64,000 nt of DNA from Capronia americana (GCA_016110215.1 JADWQD010000005.1:1364001-1428000); one strand, 5' to 3'; positions 11,426 to 22,857 are shown, counted from the first letter of the stretch. Program-made: numbers and translations. The notes: generated by a model not told the origin, from the sequence alone.

Positions 11426-12197
11426 ATGGCTTCAAAGGTGCTTCAAACCCAAGTCCAAATTTTCCTTTCCTGCAGCTGCGAAAAAAGATGGCCCAACTAA
11501 CGCAACAACCGTTCCAGTTCCTGCGCGAATACAAGCTCGTGGTGGTAGGAGGAGGTGGCGTTGGCAAGTCATGCCTGACCATCCAACTCATCCAAAGCCA
11601 CTTCGTCGATGAATACGACCCCACAATCGAAGGTGCGTTTGATCTGTCGAGGGTCACGGGAGAGCCAAGCTGACACCCCCAGACTCATACCGCAAGCAAT
11701 GCATGATCGACGACGAAACCGCGCTCCTCGATGTCCTCGATACCGCCGGTCAAGAAGAATACTCGGCAATGAGAGAGCAATATATGAGGACAGGCGAAGG
11801 ATTTTTACTAGTCTACTCAATAACCTCCCGGCAGTCATTCGAAGAAATCATGACGTTCCAGCAACAGATCCTTCGAGTCAAGGACAAAGATTACTTCCCC
11901 ATCATTCTCGTCGGAAACAAGTGTGACCTCGAGGGAGAAAGAGTGGTGTCGAAAGAGGAAGGCGCTCAGGTGGCTCAACAATTCGGGTGCAAATTTATCG
12001 AGACCTCTGCGAAGTCGCGAATAAACGTCGACAATGCTTTCTACAACCTCGTTCGGGAGATTCGAAGGTACAATAGGGAAATGTCGGGATACTCTGGCGG
12101 TGCGCCTCCCCTGGGATCCTATGGTCTTGGTCAGAAACTGGAGGCGGATAACCAAGCAGAGAGCGCAGGCTGTTGCAGTCGGTGTGTGGTTATGTAA
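11426..12197 (+). CDS. rasA: Ras family small GTPase (RasA/Ras1 orthologue)
   Basis: Membrane-anchored GTP switch controlling growth and cAMP or MAPK signalling. Exons are 11426-11437, 11518-11632 and 11683-12197, giving 213 residues beginning MASK|FLREYKLVVVG as in other fungal RasA proteins. Visible G boxes: GGGGVGKS (15-22), effector loop DEYDPTIED, DTAGQEE, NKCD and ETSAKS. The C-terminus CCSRCVVM holds a CaaX box (CVVM, farnesylation) with upstream Cys residues for palmitoylation. The Gly corresponding to human Gly12 and the Gln of DTAGQ are intact, so this is a wild-type GTPase. The first exon has only four codons; the 80-base intron has a ctaac branch site about 20 bases before the ccag acceptor. 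An in-frame alternative acceptor (tgcag, ending at 11475) would insert 14 residues after MASK. Confidence 0.95.
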
Positions 12198-12811
12198 AGT
12201 GGGCGAGGGGAAGACCGGGCATGGAACACCACATAACGTACCAGCACGACGTTGCTGGAGCTCTTTCGCCGCATGGAGTTGAGAGTCCATGCCTCTACTG
12301 GAGCATAACTGGACTTTCCTGGACCGGCTTTGGCTTGCATTTTTCTTGGGGTGCCCATAAAAGTCATTGAGAGATGCAAGATTTCTTGAGGCTTGCGCCG
12401 CAGAGCGAAAGACTATCTTCTTTATTACTGGTAGGGGAATGGAGCACTGGCCGCCATGAGGGATGGCTGCCCTGGCGTTCAATTCTATGGGATGCAAGTC
12501 TTACACCAGATACAGAAAAGGGACCACAGGGAGGGAGTCTGTGATAGGCACAAGGCCGCCTTCTCCCAGAACTTGAATAAAATCTCCTTCAAAATACGCC
12601 CAGATAACTCATACCATGGTCCGTATCACAGCGCATGGTCCCCGACGAGGAATCATGTACCCTGGTTGAAAGTTGATCGCAGCTTTAAGCGAGTGAAGCG
12701 CCTCAGTCACGACTTCTTGTCGATCAATGGCTGCCTCTATCCAATGACACAACTATCACCTCTTGCTCTTTGTTGTTTGCACCAGTGACCAACCCGTGGA
12801 ATTCTGTAGTC
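12198..12811. other. Intergenic region downstream of rasA, no gene seen
   Basis: It holds the 3' region of rasA and the upstream region of the aprataxin gene on the same strand. Open frames on the minus strand here mirror the Ras coding sequence and are not credible genes. Confidence 0.5.
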
Positions 12812-13651
12812 ATGACATCGAGTGCTGACCACGAGGAGGGTCAACAGCCCGATGAGGCCCTCAAGGACCAGATTTCTCCTGCGCTCGACAAGAAGCGCAA
12901 TGCTTTCTCTGAGCTGATGTCTCCGAAAGCTAAGCAGACGAGACAACCACTGCAACACAAGCATATTGGCAAACACAGCAATCCAAAAGACGCTCGTAAT
13001 GGCCTCCTGCCTTATATCCTCAATCCCGCCAAATTCTCCTCGGACATTGTCATCCATCACAACGAGAATGCCGTGCTCATCAGAGATGCCTTTCCGAAAG
13101 CTACGGTTCATTTACTTCTCCTCCCACGAGACGCGACAAAATGGGACCTCAATCCGCGAGACGCCTTAGACGATGAGATCTTCCTCGCCATGGTCCAAAA
13201 GGAGGCAGCTGAAGCCCTGCTACTGGCCGCCTCCGAACTTTCCAGACTGATCAGTCCTTACTCAGAATCATGCCGGGCCCGCATCGCAGCAATGGAGAGC
13301 GATGATCCTCCAGCCGAACTACCAACGGGGCGGGACTTCTCCAAAGAGTTCAAGGTGGGCGTTCATGCACATCCGTCTATGAATCATCTTCACATCCACA
13401 TCATAAGTCGAGACATGCATTCGGACCGGCTCAAGCATCGGAAGCACTACAACAGCTTCAACACCGACTTCTTTATTCCCCTTGGAGACTTCCCGCTTGC
13501 TAAGGAGGATCCTAGGCGTCAGACGAGTTACCAGAATGCCAATCTGACGCGGGACTATAAGTGTTGGCGCTGCGGACAAGGATTCGCGAACAAGTTTACC
13601 GCTCTCAAGGCGCATCTCCAGGAGGAGTTCATAGCTTGGAGGCAGGAGTGA
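12812..13651 (+). CDS. HNT3: Aprataxin-like DNA repair hydrolase (HIT domain + zinc finger)
   Basis: Intronless, 279 residues from the ATG at 12812 (MTSSADHEEG). Aprataxin/Hnt3 removes AMP from abortive 5'-adenylated DNA ends left by failed ligation. The HIT domain is marked by LPYILNPAKF, AFPKATVHLLLLPRD and the histidine triad MNHLHIHIISRDM (~190-202); the following basic region and the C-terminal C2H2-type finger CWRCGQGFANKFTALKAHL (C-x2-C, H after ~12 residues) give DNA contact, as in the family. There is no FHA domain, as is usual in fungal members. An insert between the two HIT halves (ISPYSESCRARIAAMESDDP) is probably a loop. Confidence 0.93.
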   Translation: MTSSADHEEGQQPDEALKDQISPALDKKRNAFSELMSPKAKQTRQPLQHKHIGKHSNPKDARNGLLPYILNPAKFSSDIVIHHNENAVLIRDAFPKATVHLLLLPRDATKWDLNPRDALDDEIFLAMVQKEAAEALLLAASELSRLISPYSESCRARIAAMESDDPPAELPTGRDFSKEFKVGVHAHPSMNHLHIHIISRDMHSDRLKHRKHYNSFNTDFFIPLGDFPLAKEDPRRQTSYQNANLTRDYKCWRCGQGFANKFTALKAHLQEEFIAWRQE

Positions 13652-13712
13652 ATTGGTGAATGGACCAAATATTTCCGGGAGCTCCACGGCGACATCATCT
13701 TGCAGTGCCAGA

Positions 13713-14821
13713 TTACCGGCCTGTGTCTCTCTCTCGGCTATAACTTTGCGTCTGAACAATCCGAGGTCGCCGCTGAGGCTCGCCATCATCCACATCCACA
13801 AATATCCTTCCCGGCTGGACTATTTCATACTCGTAACGAGGCTGAGGGCTTCCCTCACGCCGCCTCCTCGTATCGCTAGCTGCGCCAGTTGGACGTCTGC
13901 TTATGACCTCTCTTTCTTCCATCTCTCGGAAATTGCCACTTACTGTACTTCCCCGTCGACTGGGCATCCGTACACTTGCTGGCCTTGACCTCACACTGCG
14001 TCTTCTGATGCCTCCGCCACCATTTCCACCACCGCCCGGGCTACCGCTTCCATTCCTCCCACGGCCGCCACGACCATCGAGCCGGTCCAAACAGCGCTTG
14101 ACTAGCTCGTCAGTCTCAAACACGTCCCTTTCCATTCTACGAATCTGAATTCGCTGGACTTGATCTAACATATTAACCACGGCAGATTGGGATTGCCACC
14201 TAGGAGAGTCAGTTGAGGTCAACACATGGGTACTGCTAGGGGAACTCACCAAATAAAGCGATGCGCAAGATCAGTTCGGTAGTAGCGTTGCTGGGGATCG
14301 GATGACAACCCAGCTTCGACCATATCCAACCGGTCCCTCGTCCTATCCGGTCTTCCACGAGGCTTCTCGTCGACGTCGCTTTCACCCCAGTAATCGCCCT
14401 TATGGACCTGCTCAGCGCGGACTGGGTTTCTGATGAGGAAGGGGCGCTCCACGTTCCTGAACTCCTGCCATATCTTATCGACGGCTGACTGGAGAAGCTT
14501 AGCGACTTCCTTTTGCTTGCGCGTCCGCCTACGCAGCGACGGAAACACGTTGTATCGATCGCCTTCAAGGCAGCGGTAACGAAGCAGTGCCCTCTCTTCC
14601 TCGAGCTCCTGACGAAGATTTCCTAGCATGAGTGGTATAGTGGTATTTGCCGTGCGCATCGTCGATATGAGATCTCGATACACGCCTGCGTTTGCGTAAG
14701 AAGCTGGGGAGGAGATGCGGAGGATACGTCCACACGGCGTCCTTCACGTACCCAGTAAGGTGGCCAGCGTGATGGCAAAGGATATGAACCCAATGATCTG
14801 TGATGCTATCGCCAAGCTCAT
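13713..14821 (-). CDS. Unknown membrane-anchored fungal protein (three exons)
   Basis: Exons 14821-14752, 14703-14250 and 14199-13713 give 336 residues with consistent phases (ATLL|ASYANAG and RFIW|WQSQS). The start ATG at 14821 yields MSLAIASQIIGFISFAITLA, a hydrophobic N-terminal segment that fits a membrane anchor or uncleaved signal. A helical, charged domain follows (NLRQELEEERALLRYRCLEG; RRRTRKQKEVAKLLQSAVDK), then an Arg-rich segment with a conserved-looking WWQSQSAVVNMLDQVQRIQ helix, and a disordered Gly/Arg/Ser tail with a GGGGNGGGG run. I recognise the architecture as common among ascomycete hypothetical proteins but know no function. It is convergent with the aprataxin gene, with only ~60 bases between the stops. 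Confidence 0.8.
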
Positions 14822-15516
14822 TGTGAAGACCTGAGTCGGCAATTCCTTGTATACCAAGTCTGGTTCGCCAGCCTTGCACCAAGCCACCACCGCCAGACCG
14901 CAGCGCCAATTTGCGAGATCGATACAGCATTAATTTGAAGTGCCGAACAAGACGCGTCGATGTGGAGTACACCAATCTTCTCGAGCCTTTTTTACTGAAG
15001 AAAATGAAATCTACGAATGACAGCAACGGCTCATGACGCGGTAACAGATCTCGTATGCAAAGGTATACCGCTGATATCTGGGGCATTAACAACTTCGTGA
15101 TGGCAATCCCGCTTATAAGGAGCTGTTCCGCTTGGTTCCGGAAAAGACTCCCGTCGCAACGCCCCACTGGAACAGTCAGTACATCCTTCACTCTGCTGCT
15201 CATGCTCTCTGCAAGCCCTTCCCAAGTTGAATGTAGAGCTTTAACGCATCGTCTGCGAGAATTCGTGAGACGCCGTGAGCCCCTCGTCAGTCCTAAAGCG
15301 TCTGCAATATGGCAGGCCCGAGACCGGGGTACTCGTACTCCTGGTCAAGATGATTCGCAGGGATGTCTGCCATGACGGCATTTTCGAGCAAGACCATATT
15401 GATGTCATTCATCTCAACAGGTCGGACAAGGATAAGTACCATGAGCGTGTCTTCATCTCCCGTCATGTTCTTTCGCACAGACTGAAGCAGAGCTCGACAG
15501 CAACAACTCAAACAGA
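14822..15516. other. Divergent intergenic region, no gene seen
   Basis: It separates the start at 14821 (minus) from the SDR start at 15517 (plus). The open frames found here do not connect by splicing to either gene. Confidence 0.45.
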
Positions 15517-16602
15517 ATGTCGGACAGGCCGGAAGCCCCTCCAACGGCTTACCCAGCTTCAGAGCTGGAAGCCCAGAATCAGGAAGGCGGCAAAGGGCTC
15601 GATTCAAAAATGACCCCGAGTGCCAACTGGACCCAGCTCGAGTTCTGGGACGACGAAGGGAAGGCTCCATATCTAAAAGACTATGAAAGTCGAGGACTGC
15701 TCAAGGATAAAGCAGTTATTATCACCGGCGGAGACAGCGGCATAGGCAGGGCGGTTGCCATCCTGATGGCACGCGAAGGCGCCGATATTACATTCGTCTA
15801 CCTGCCGGAGGAAGAAGAAGACGCTCAATGGACGAAAGCAGAAATCGAAAAGGCCGGCTGTCGAGCGCAACCTCTCGCTCTGGATATCACCAAGGAAGAG
15901 AACTGCAAGAAGATCATCGACGCTCATATGTCGAAATTTGGAAAGCTCTCCGTGTTGGTCAACAATGGTGCCATGCAGGAGATGTGCGAAGACATTAGCA
16001 ATATCGACCTGGCTGTTACCGAGAGGACCTTCCGCACCAACATTCTTGCCATGTTTGCCATGGCCAAGTACGCTGTACCGCATATGAAACGTGGGTCGGC
16101 AATCGTGAATTCCAGCTCCGTGGCGGCGTACATGAGCAATCCCACGCTTTTGGACTATGCCTCGACGAAGGGCTCAATCGTCACCTTTACAAGGGGATTG
16201 GCTCAGCAGTTAGCGCCCAAGGGGATCAGGGTCAACGCTGTGGCTCCGGGTATCATGTAAGTTCGCCGACGTTACGGGCTCTTTGCTCGCATACCTTCTG
16301 GTTCGCCATTTCTTTGGACTGTTGCTGATTTCATAAACGCTAGCTGGACGCCTCTTCAGCCTGCAACGAAAGGCAATCCGCCGGAGGCGATGAAGGCCCT
16401 GGGTGTCCAAGCAGCACCCTTACAACGACCGGGCATGCCTGTCGAGGTAGCTACAGCTTATGTGCACCTGGCATCACCTTTGGGGAGTTACTGCACGGGA
16501 GAGACCATTCATGTTACTGGGGGGGCTGGAGATGCAAGGCTAACAGATCCACACATGCTCAACCTGGACAATCTTATTAGAGAGTCGTTGTATTTTCTGT
16601 GA
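15517..16602 (+). CDS. Short-chain dehydrogenase/reductase (extended N-terminus, YhdF/GhdB-like)
   Basis: NAD(P)-dependent oxidoreductase of the classical SDR superfamily. Two exons, 15517-16256 and 16344-16602, joined in phase (APGI|WTPLQPA), give 332 residues. The cofactor motif TGGDSGIG is at 70-77; the usual NNAG is NNGA (149-152); the catalytic residues are the Ser run near 199-201 with Tyr214 and Lys218 in YASTK; the C-terminal VTGGAGDARLTD follows. The ~60-residue N-terminal extension containing PPTAYPASELEAQNQEGG resembles the bacterial general-stress SDRs of the YhdF/YgaghA group, whose substrates are poorly known. No targeting signal is evident. Function beyond sugar-alcohol or aldehyde reduction is not readable. 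Confidence 0.92.
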
Positions 16603-17809
16603 TTGCCGTCAACTTCAGTCCTGCCTGCCTACATCCAGCTCTGTAGCAACCGAGATCCTGCGGAGAACTTCAGGATTCTCGTGTTGAGAACCAGATTGTC
16701 CTTGTTCTCGTACAGCCGAGGATCGTGCTGCAAGTCCCAGTCCTTCGTCTGCTCCAACATGTTCACACATCTCCCTTGCCCATCCTGCGTTCTTGTCCTT
16801 GGCTACAGACTGTCGTGACACCATTGCCAACACGAGACATTGTACACTCTCTAGAAGCGTTCCCAATGTCCACTATCTCCCTCCTTCCCAATCCATTTTC
16901 TCCCTGCTTGAACCTGTGTCGTTTCTGGCCTAGGCTGTCGAGGCTCTTGAATGGCTGAGGGCCAGTCATATGGCAATGCGTAGGTCTAACATCACGGTCA
17001 CCGCGGAAGAACCACGCTGATATTAGGTTGATTCTGGCCATATGCTATCGTGAATAATGCATTCAGTGACAAACTCGCATGAGGAACCCCATCCTGACTC
17101 GGCCGAAACCAACTCGCAGTCAGCTGTTTGAACTCTGCGCGCGCATATCCGATGCAACGTCAATCCGTCCCCACGGAAATAATGTAGTATTCTATGGGCA
17201 CTTTGTCGTCTCCCATAAGCGTGCTTTGTGCCTACGAGTAGTAAGTAGGCTTACGCTCGCTACGTAGACGGTTATGTACAGTACCAGCCACTCATCCCCT
17301 GGTGCCTGAATGGTGCCTGACCTCGCTGAAACTAGCCCTATTTGGCTCTGCCCGTTGATACGCATCGACCATTCATTCATTCAGCCTCCATCCCACTGAC
17401 GAAACATAAACTTGCGGGAAAGGGGTTTGCGCGCACACACGTCGGTGATTTTTGAAAGACGACCAGGGCGCGCCTTTTGGGTTGAGACGTGGCGTGCGAG
17501 AACCTCCTGTCCGGTTAGGTGAGTACAGGTATCCTAATTAGGTGCAGTACCGCACGCAGGACGACGGAAAGGGAGAACACGCCCGACGTACCTGCATACA
17601 GGCTACGCAGTAAACATAAAACGAGCAGCTTCAGCCTACAAAGGGGGAGGGAGAGCTATGTTTTGGCGATAGTCGTACGCAGAAGTCCTGGCAAATACAG
17701 CACGGAGTCATTATTTTTATAGCGGCTTTCAACACCTCCAGCACCAAGTACGTCGACGGGATTGATCGACATACACATCCAGTAATATCAATCAGCATTC
17801 GACGACACC
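16603..17809. other. Intergenic region, no gene seen
   Basis: 1.2 kb between two plus-strand genes. Open frames are short and unconvincing. A small inverted motif gtaagtaggcttac lies near 17240. Otherwise nothing is recognised. Confidence 0.45.
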
Positions 17810-18607
17810 ATGGCCTCATCACTGACGCCGACACCTACATCGACACCGCCACTGACACCGGGCATCCACGTCGTCACCACTGCCGCCGCCTCCTCCTCCG
17901 TCATCGACGGCATAGTGCACCTCCACGCGGCGTGCATTCTGCACGACCATACGTTAGCCACGTTCCTGCCCCCGCTCTCACATCCGCAGCTGTTCGAATG
18001 GTGGGAGAGGCGCTTCGTCGAAGTCACGGCCGGGGAAATGCATATCATCGTGCACGTGTCGAGCGTGGCTGACCGGACGACGAACGACGGTCTCGTGGAG
18101 CCCCCCTGGATTACTGAGGGGAGGGACTGGCCGGTCGTTGCGGCGGGTGCCTCCGCAGCGGCGGATGGAGGTGGTGGTCTCGATGTCGCCAACGACGCAC
18201 AGGCTCAAGTTCAATCTCAATCTCAAACTCAACCTCATGCTCAATCTGAAGCGCTAGAAATCTCCGGCGTCGTCTCCCTCGGCACCCCGTTCTCGCAGAC
18301 CGGACCTTTCCGCGCGCTCGTGCAAAAACTGTTCGTCCACCCCTTGCACCGCCGGCAGGGCATCGCCAGGAAACTCATGGCTCAGTTGGAAACCGTGGCG
18401 CTGGCCCACGGACGGTGGAATCTCATGCTCGACACCGAGGTCGGGTCCGGTGCCGAGAACGTGTATCCCAAGTTGGGGTATGAGAGGCTCGGCGTGGTAA
18501 GAGAGTACGGATACAGTCCTCGGGATGGAAGATTGGTGGACGAGGTATGGTATTGGAAGGATTTGAGGAAGATGACACGACTGGAGGAGGGGGAGAAGGA
18601 GGTATAG
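17810..18607 (+). CDS. GNAT family N-acetyltransferase
   Basis: Intronless, 265 residues, start in a good context (accATGGcc). Acetyl-CoA-dependent N-acetyltransferase fold: motif A is LFVHPLHRRQGIARKLMAQLE (~175-195), with the R/Q-x-x-G-x-A pyrophosphate-binding loop, followed by LMLDTEVGSGAENVYPKLGYERLGVV (motif B). The N-terminal half carries the first strands and WWERRFVEV. Two features stand out: a Thr/Pro-rich N-terminus, and a Gln/Ala/Gly-rich low-complexity insert (~116-145, VQSQSQTQPHAQSE region) between the first part and the strand ISGVVSLG, generated by a ctcaat-type hexamer repeat at 18200-18245. The substrate (small molecule, antibiotic-like amine or protein) is unknown. Confidence 0.85.
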   Translation: MASSLTPTPTSTPPLTPGIHVVTTAAASSSVIDGIVHLHAACILHDHTLATFLPPLSHPQLFEWWERRFVEVTAGEMHIIVHVSSVADRTTNDGLVEPPWITEGRDWPVVAAGASAAADGGGGLDVANDAQAQVQSQSQTQPHAQSEALEISGVVSLGTPFSQTGPFRALVQKLFVHPLHRRQGIARKLMAQLETVALAHGRWNLMLDTEVGSGAENVYPKLGYERLGVVREYGYSPRDGRLVDEVWYWKDLRKMTRLEEGEKEV

Positions 18608-19371
18608 GGTGTAGGGTGTGGGATACGGTGGCTTGGGGGAGGAACCCGCGCAATCGATCACTATACCCGGCTCATATAGACATAGACCTACTATCTGTCC
18701 GGCGATACAACATTTGGCGTGGCCGCACTTCTAGCGCCTTAAAATAACGAGAATACAAAGGTACGCGTATTTGACCTGACACCTATGATATGGATGTACC
18801 GCGAATATGCCTGGGAATAATGGTGGTTCTGGCGTGACCGAGGCGGCATACGGTCGCGCTTCTGATTCGAAAGTTCCGTACAGTCTGGTTAGATGACCTG
18901 CTGGAGAGAGTGTGGAGTTAGTTGGCGCAAACGAGAAGAAAATGACTCTGATGGTTGCAATAAACAGAAGCTGCAAGGTTGAGGCGAGCAGATACAGCAT
19001 CAGGAATGATAGCGATCAAGGCCCGGAAACTGAGCGGCCGTCCGAAAGAGTTGAAGTTCCAATTCCCTCAATCTTTCTCCCGATAGGGCGGAACCTTGGG
19101 CGCAGATGCATTACCACATGGGTAAGAACGAATTCGCGGCCCAGTGATCGATACTGTAGGGAGATGGGTGTCAAGGCTGTCGTTAAGAGGACAAGGCTGA
19201 GTGTGGTCTCTTCCAAACCGGGCCTAGCGTCCAGTGTGAAGCTCCGAATTTCAATCATCGCTCTCCATGTCCTGTTTCTGTGTATAACTCGACACTTTTC
19301 TCAACCTGCGACCCCTGTTTCCTCCCTGCTTTTTCTTCGCTGTCACAGCGCTTCGTTTTGTTCCACTGGAG
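18608..19371. other. Intergenic region; weak minus-strand membrane-protein candidate
   Basis: A minus-strand open frame from an ATG at 19258 (MIEIRSFTLDARPG) and a downstream hydrophobic frame (LLFIATIRVIFFSFAP, ~18950) could be two exons of a small membrane protein divergent from the uS12m gene. I could not settle a convincing junction, so no gene is called. Confidence 0.25.
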
Positions 19372-20109
19372 ATGCCACCCATTCCATCCTCCTCGGCGCT
19401 ACACGTCCTCCGCGCACTCACGCGCCTCACAATCTCAACATCGAAATCGCGACCCTCCGTCCTCTCGAAGCAGCGCCTTCCCTCGCCCTCGCCTCGCTCA
19501 TTTTCCTCCACCTCCCTCCTCTCGGTAACTCTCAACCAACTCCGCACGCGCACCAATGGTCGCCACGCGAAGAAAGCCCGACACGCCGTGTCCCCCGCGC
19601 TCAGCGCCGCAAACCGACCGGCCATGAAAGGCGTGTGCCTCAAGGTGGGCATTACCAAGCCCAAGAAGCCTAATTCCGGGCAGAGGAAAACTGCAAAGGT
19701 TCGACTGAGTTCAGGGAGGGTGGTGAGCGCGTACATCCCCGGAGAGGGACACAACGTACAGCAACATAGTGTTGTGCTTGTCAGGGGTGGGAGAAGTCAG
19801 GATTGTCCTGGTGTTAGATACCATTTGGTCAGGGGGGCTTTTGACTTGGTAAGTCCGATTGATCGTTCCGTCTTCTTGCTTGCTTGCTCCCAGGAGGCGG
19901 AGGAGAATTACGTGGCTTCGGTTCGAAGCCGAAGGTCAAGTTCGAACGGAGGGAGCTATTGCTCGGGAGTACACACTCTCAAGGGATTCTCATTGCACCG
20001 CTCCAACGGACATTAACTGACATTGTCACGTCGTAATCTGCAGGGTGGTGTTCCCACACGTATGACAAGCCGATCGAAATACGGGACGAAGAAACCGAAG
20101 ACATCATAA
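19372..20109 (+). CDS. MRPS12: Mitochondrial small-subunit ribosomal protein uS12m
   Basis: Decoding-centre protein S12 of the mitochondrial ribosome. Exon 19372-19848 joins exon 20044-20109 in phase 0 (GAFDL|GGVPTRMTSRSKYGTKKP), giving 180 residues. The conserved core is LNQLRTRTNGRHAKK, then GVCLKVGITKPKKPNSGQRK, VRLSSGRVVSAYIPGEGHN, VLVRGGRSQDCPGVRYHLVRGAFD. The first ~50 residues are Ser/Arg/Leu-rich without acids (LRALTRLTISTSKSRPS), a typical mitochondrial presequence. The loop GKALAK of many cytosolic relatives is absent, as expected for the bacterial/mitochondrial type. The C-terminal exon of 22 codons holds the invariant SKYG motif and would be missed without splicing. Confidence 0.95.
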
Positions 20110-21465
20110 TCAGGATCAAGCACGACGTGCATCAACAGCGCAGGGCGGCTGATCTGGACACCGGGCGTAGCGACCTAAGCGAGACATGGCAAGCGGAAAG
20201 GCAAACTGGAGAAACTCCAGTTCGCAGCTGGCTTTTCGAGGGAACACATTTCTTGCACTCGCGTGGGCTATCATTGTCAAAGGGAGACAGACCGGAAGCC
20301 ATGCTGGTCTAGTCATTTTGAGGGATGCGATAGGATATGGCTACACTGTTGTCGCCCCGTCATGTCCGCGCCCGCCGTCATTCAAGGTCCCGTCCCGACG
20401 TCCCAGCTCAACTCCCAAGGCCAAGCCTCACAACTGGGGCACCAGCGTGTTACCGGAACAATTCTGTGCCGTATTTCCCCTGCGGAAGGAAGTTCAAGTC
20501 TGGAGTGCTCGAGGTTGGATAGTGGACACCGTATTGTGCATTCACAGCGGACTGAAAGACACAATCGCTCATAGCCCATGGATGAGCTGTATCATCATAT
20601 ACTGTATAGGGCATTAGCAGAACCAAAGAGAATATAGAAGATATCGAGCTGACACGTACTCAAGGGATTACAACAAATTATTTCATCATTGAATGCATTT
20701 CAGTGCCTAGGTATAAGCTGCATCTTCGATGGCTGTCGACGGCGCTTGAACTATTGCCAATTGCAGCCACTCAATCCTACAGGAGCATAATAGCTCGATT
20801 TGTGCCAATCACCGGCCGATGACATTTTCGAGCTCCAAGCGCTCTCGCATTGCAACCCAACGCCGCTCATGCAAAAAATTTCTTGAATAGCAATATCCCC
20901 TCCCTCTGCGCCCTGAGCATCCCATCATGTCCTTTGTCCTGTGGAATGGAGCGTGACACTCAAATTGATCTCGGTTGTTTGTACAGTGGAAGTGAACTTG
21001 CATACCAAGGACCGCATTCTCGTTGGCGTGTCGAGCATCTGATGAAGACAGATTGTGAGGAGACCTGCTTCTGCTGTTGCTTTTGTTCGTCGATGCTCAT
21101 ATTGTCCCTGCAACCCTCATCCATGCTGCTGCAGACTTCTTGGTTCGAAAGGGATGGCGTGATCGTCCTCAATGCTGCGTCTTTTCGGTCTTCTTGTACC
21201 ATTGGTCGTCCTCAGGTTCTTGAATACCACTATCGTGCCACTCTGCCATCCGCTCCGCCCAAGACAGCAACTTCCGCCGCGTCCTTGGAATCCTCATCAA
21301 AATAATCGTCAAGACTAATCCAACGCTAAATGAGATACACGCATATTTGAAAATTTCCCACGCCAGGGAAACGCTCGCCTCTTCAAGCTTTTCAGTGCCG
21401 GTTTGGCTTTTGCCTTTGTCGTTTGTGGTGGTCTGGTGGCTGACACCATTACCGGCGGCTGATTG
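20110..21465. other. Intergenic region, no gene seen
   Basis: 1.36 kb between convergent genes (uS12m and the mannosyltransferase). One ~143-codon plus frame near 20186 has no family resemblance or intron support and overlaps what should be 3' untranslated sequence, so I leave it out. Confidence 0.45.
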
Positions 21466-22857
21466 CTATACTTGAGATTCCCACCCAGCAGGCTTCTGAA
21501 GCTTGTTGAGGTCGAAGAAGCGAGATGTACAGCTGTAGGGTTTCCAGTCAAAATTGTCGGCGGGGTTGCAGTGGCAGCGGAGTTTGAGGCGGACGTCGTC
21601 GCCCGTCGGACAGTGTGTGAAGGGGATGTGGTAGTATGCGATGTCGTTGAAGAAGTGAATTTCATCTTTCCGGAGTAGGAGACCAGCGGCAATGGAGTGG
21701 ACTGGTGCATCACCCCAGCGTTCGTAGAAGAAACCGCCGTCTTTGTCCAAGGTCTCGAAGAAGTCCAGATATGCCTGCGAGCGCAGCCAGTCTAGATTGC
21801 CGATCTCGAAGTTGGACCACTGCAGCAGGTATTAGCACAATGGGCCACCATGAGTATGGGGCGTGGAACTCACAAAATGGCACTTGTTGTACGTGTCTCC
21901 TCCATCGTCACTCAAGAATGCCAGGGAATTGTCGGGGGAGATGTGTTCAGGATGACTCTTGATAAACTTCTTTGCGCTGTCCCACAGAGTCGGGATAGTC
22001 TCGACGTATTCGTACAGGCTGAGCACGAAACTGTACTTCTTCTTGTTCTCCTTCATGTAACGGAAGGGGTCGTAGTGGACGTCGCAAAACAACTCGATAC
22101 TGGGCTCCACTCGCCAGTAGTACTCGAATTGTTGGAGCAACGGATGGCGGAAGAAGAAGCCCGACTCGAAACGGCACATATGGCGGTAACTGATGGAATC
22201 ACCATATATGATCTTCCGCCGCCGCATATCCTCGCGCACTGCCTCTGCTTTCTTCTGGTCAATCCATGGCGGGAAGGACCAATGCTCAACGGGGATTTCC
22301 CCATAATGCGTCTTGCCAGACACTAGGGAGGACGTGACCTTTTTGAACGTCTCATCAAACGGCTTGTCATTCAGGAACACCCAGTCGTAGTTGTAGTTTC
22401 GGTTGAACCGATCTTCGACCTGTCTAATCGAGCGTGCTATTTCCCAGATATCAGTGTTCCTTGCCAAGGTTATGAAAGTCGCATTGACACGTTCTCCAGG
22501 CGCGGGAGGGGAGAGTTCGGAGGGTACTGTCGGGATGATGTTCGGAGTGGTTGCTTCGAGGGTTGGCAGCGCCTCCGCAGCGGAAGAGGTCTGAGGGAGA
22601 TGAACGAGGTCGCCTGAATCTGTCACTTCAGGAATCGGCTTCGACTCTGTGGGCCGGTCCCAGCCAAAAGTGGTGCCTTGGGTCAGGGATTGGGCAGACT
22701 CGGGCAGTGACGAGGTGGAAATAAAGTATAGAATGGCAATCCCCTGTTCATGTCAGTCATGATGCGATGTCTCAGACCTGGACTTCCCCGTTGCTGTGTA
22801 ACTTACAAACACTGCAAATAGTATATAACGCAGATATCTCCCGGAGCCTGTCGCCAT
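21466..22857 (-). CDS. KTR: Golgi alpha-1,2-mannosyltransferase of the KTR/MNT family (GT15)
   Basis: Type II Golgi enzyme that adds alpha-1,2-mannose from GDP-mannose to O- and N-linked glycans. Exons 22857-22807, 22743-21874 and 21819-21466 give 424 residues. The N-terminus MATGSGRYLRYILFAVF|GIAILYFI is a short cytosolic tail plus the signal anchor (residues ~11-25), then a Ser/Pro/Thr stem. GT15 blocks: NATFITLARNTDIWEI, VEDRFNRNYNYDWVFLND, EHWSFPPWID, YRHMCRFESGFFFRHPLL, YYWRVEPSIELFCDV and NKCHFWSNFEIGNLDW, whose Glu corresponds to the proposed catalytic Glu of Kre2/Mnt1, then the AAGLLLRKDEIHFFNDIAYYH metal/donor region. The family is known; the exact paralogue (Ktr1, Ktr4, Kre2) is not resolved. 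Confidence 0.93.

Noticed and set aside
18731..19258. Minus-strand hydrophobic frames that might form a small membrane protein divergent from uS12m
   Set aside because: I could not find a junction that kept phase and a plausible start and stop, so the evidence is too weak to call a gene.
20186..20617. Plus-strand open frame of about 143 codons downstream of uS12m
   Set aside because: No family resemblance, no splice partner, and located where the 3' untranslated region of the ribosomal gene is expected.
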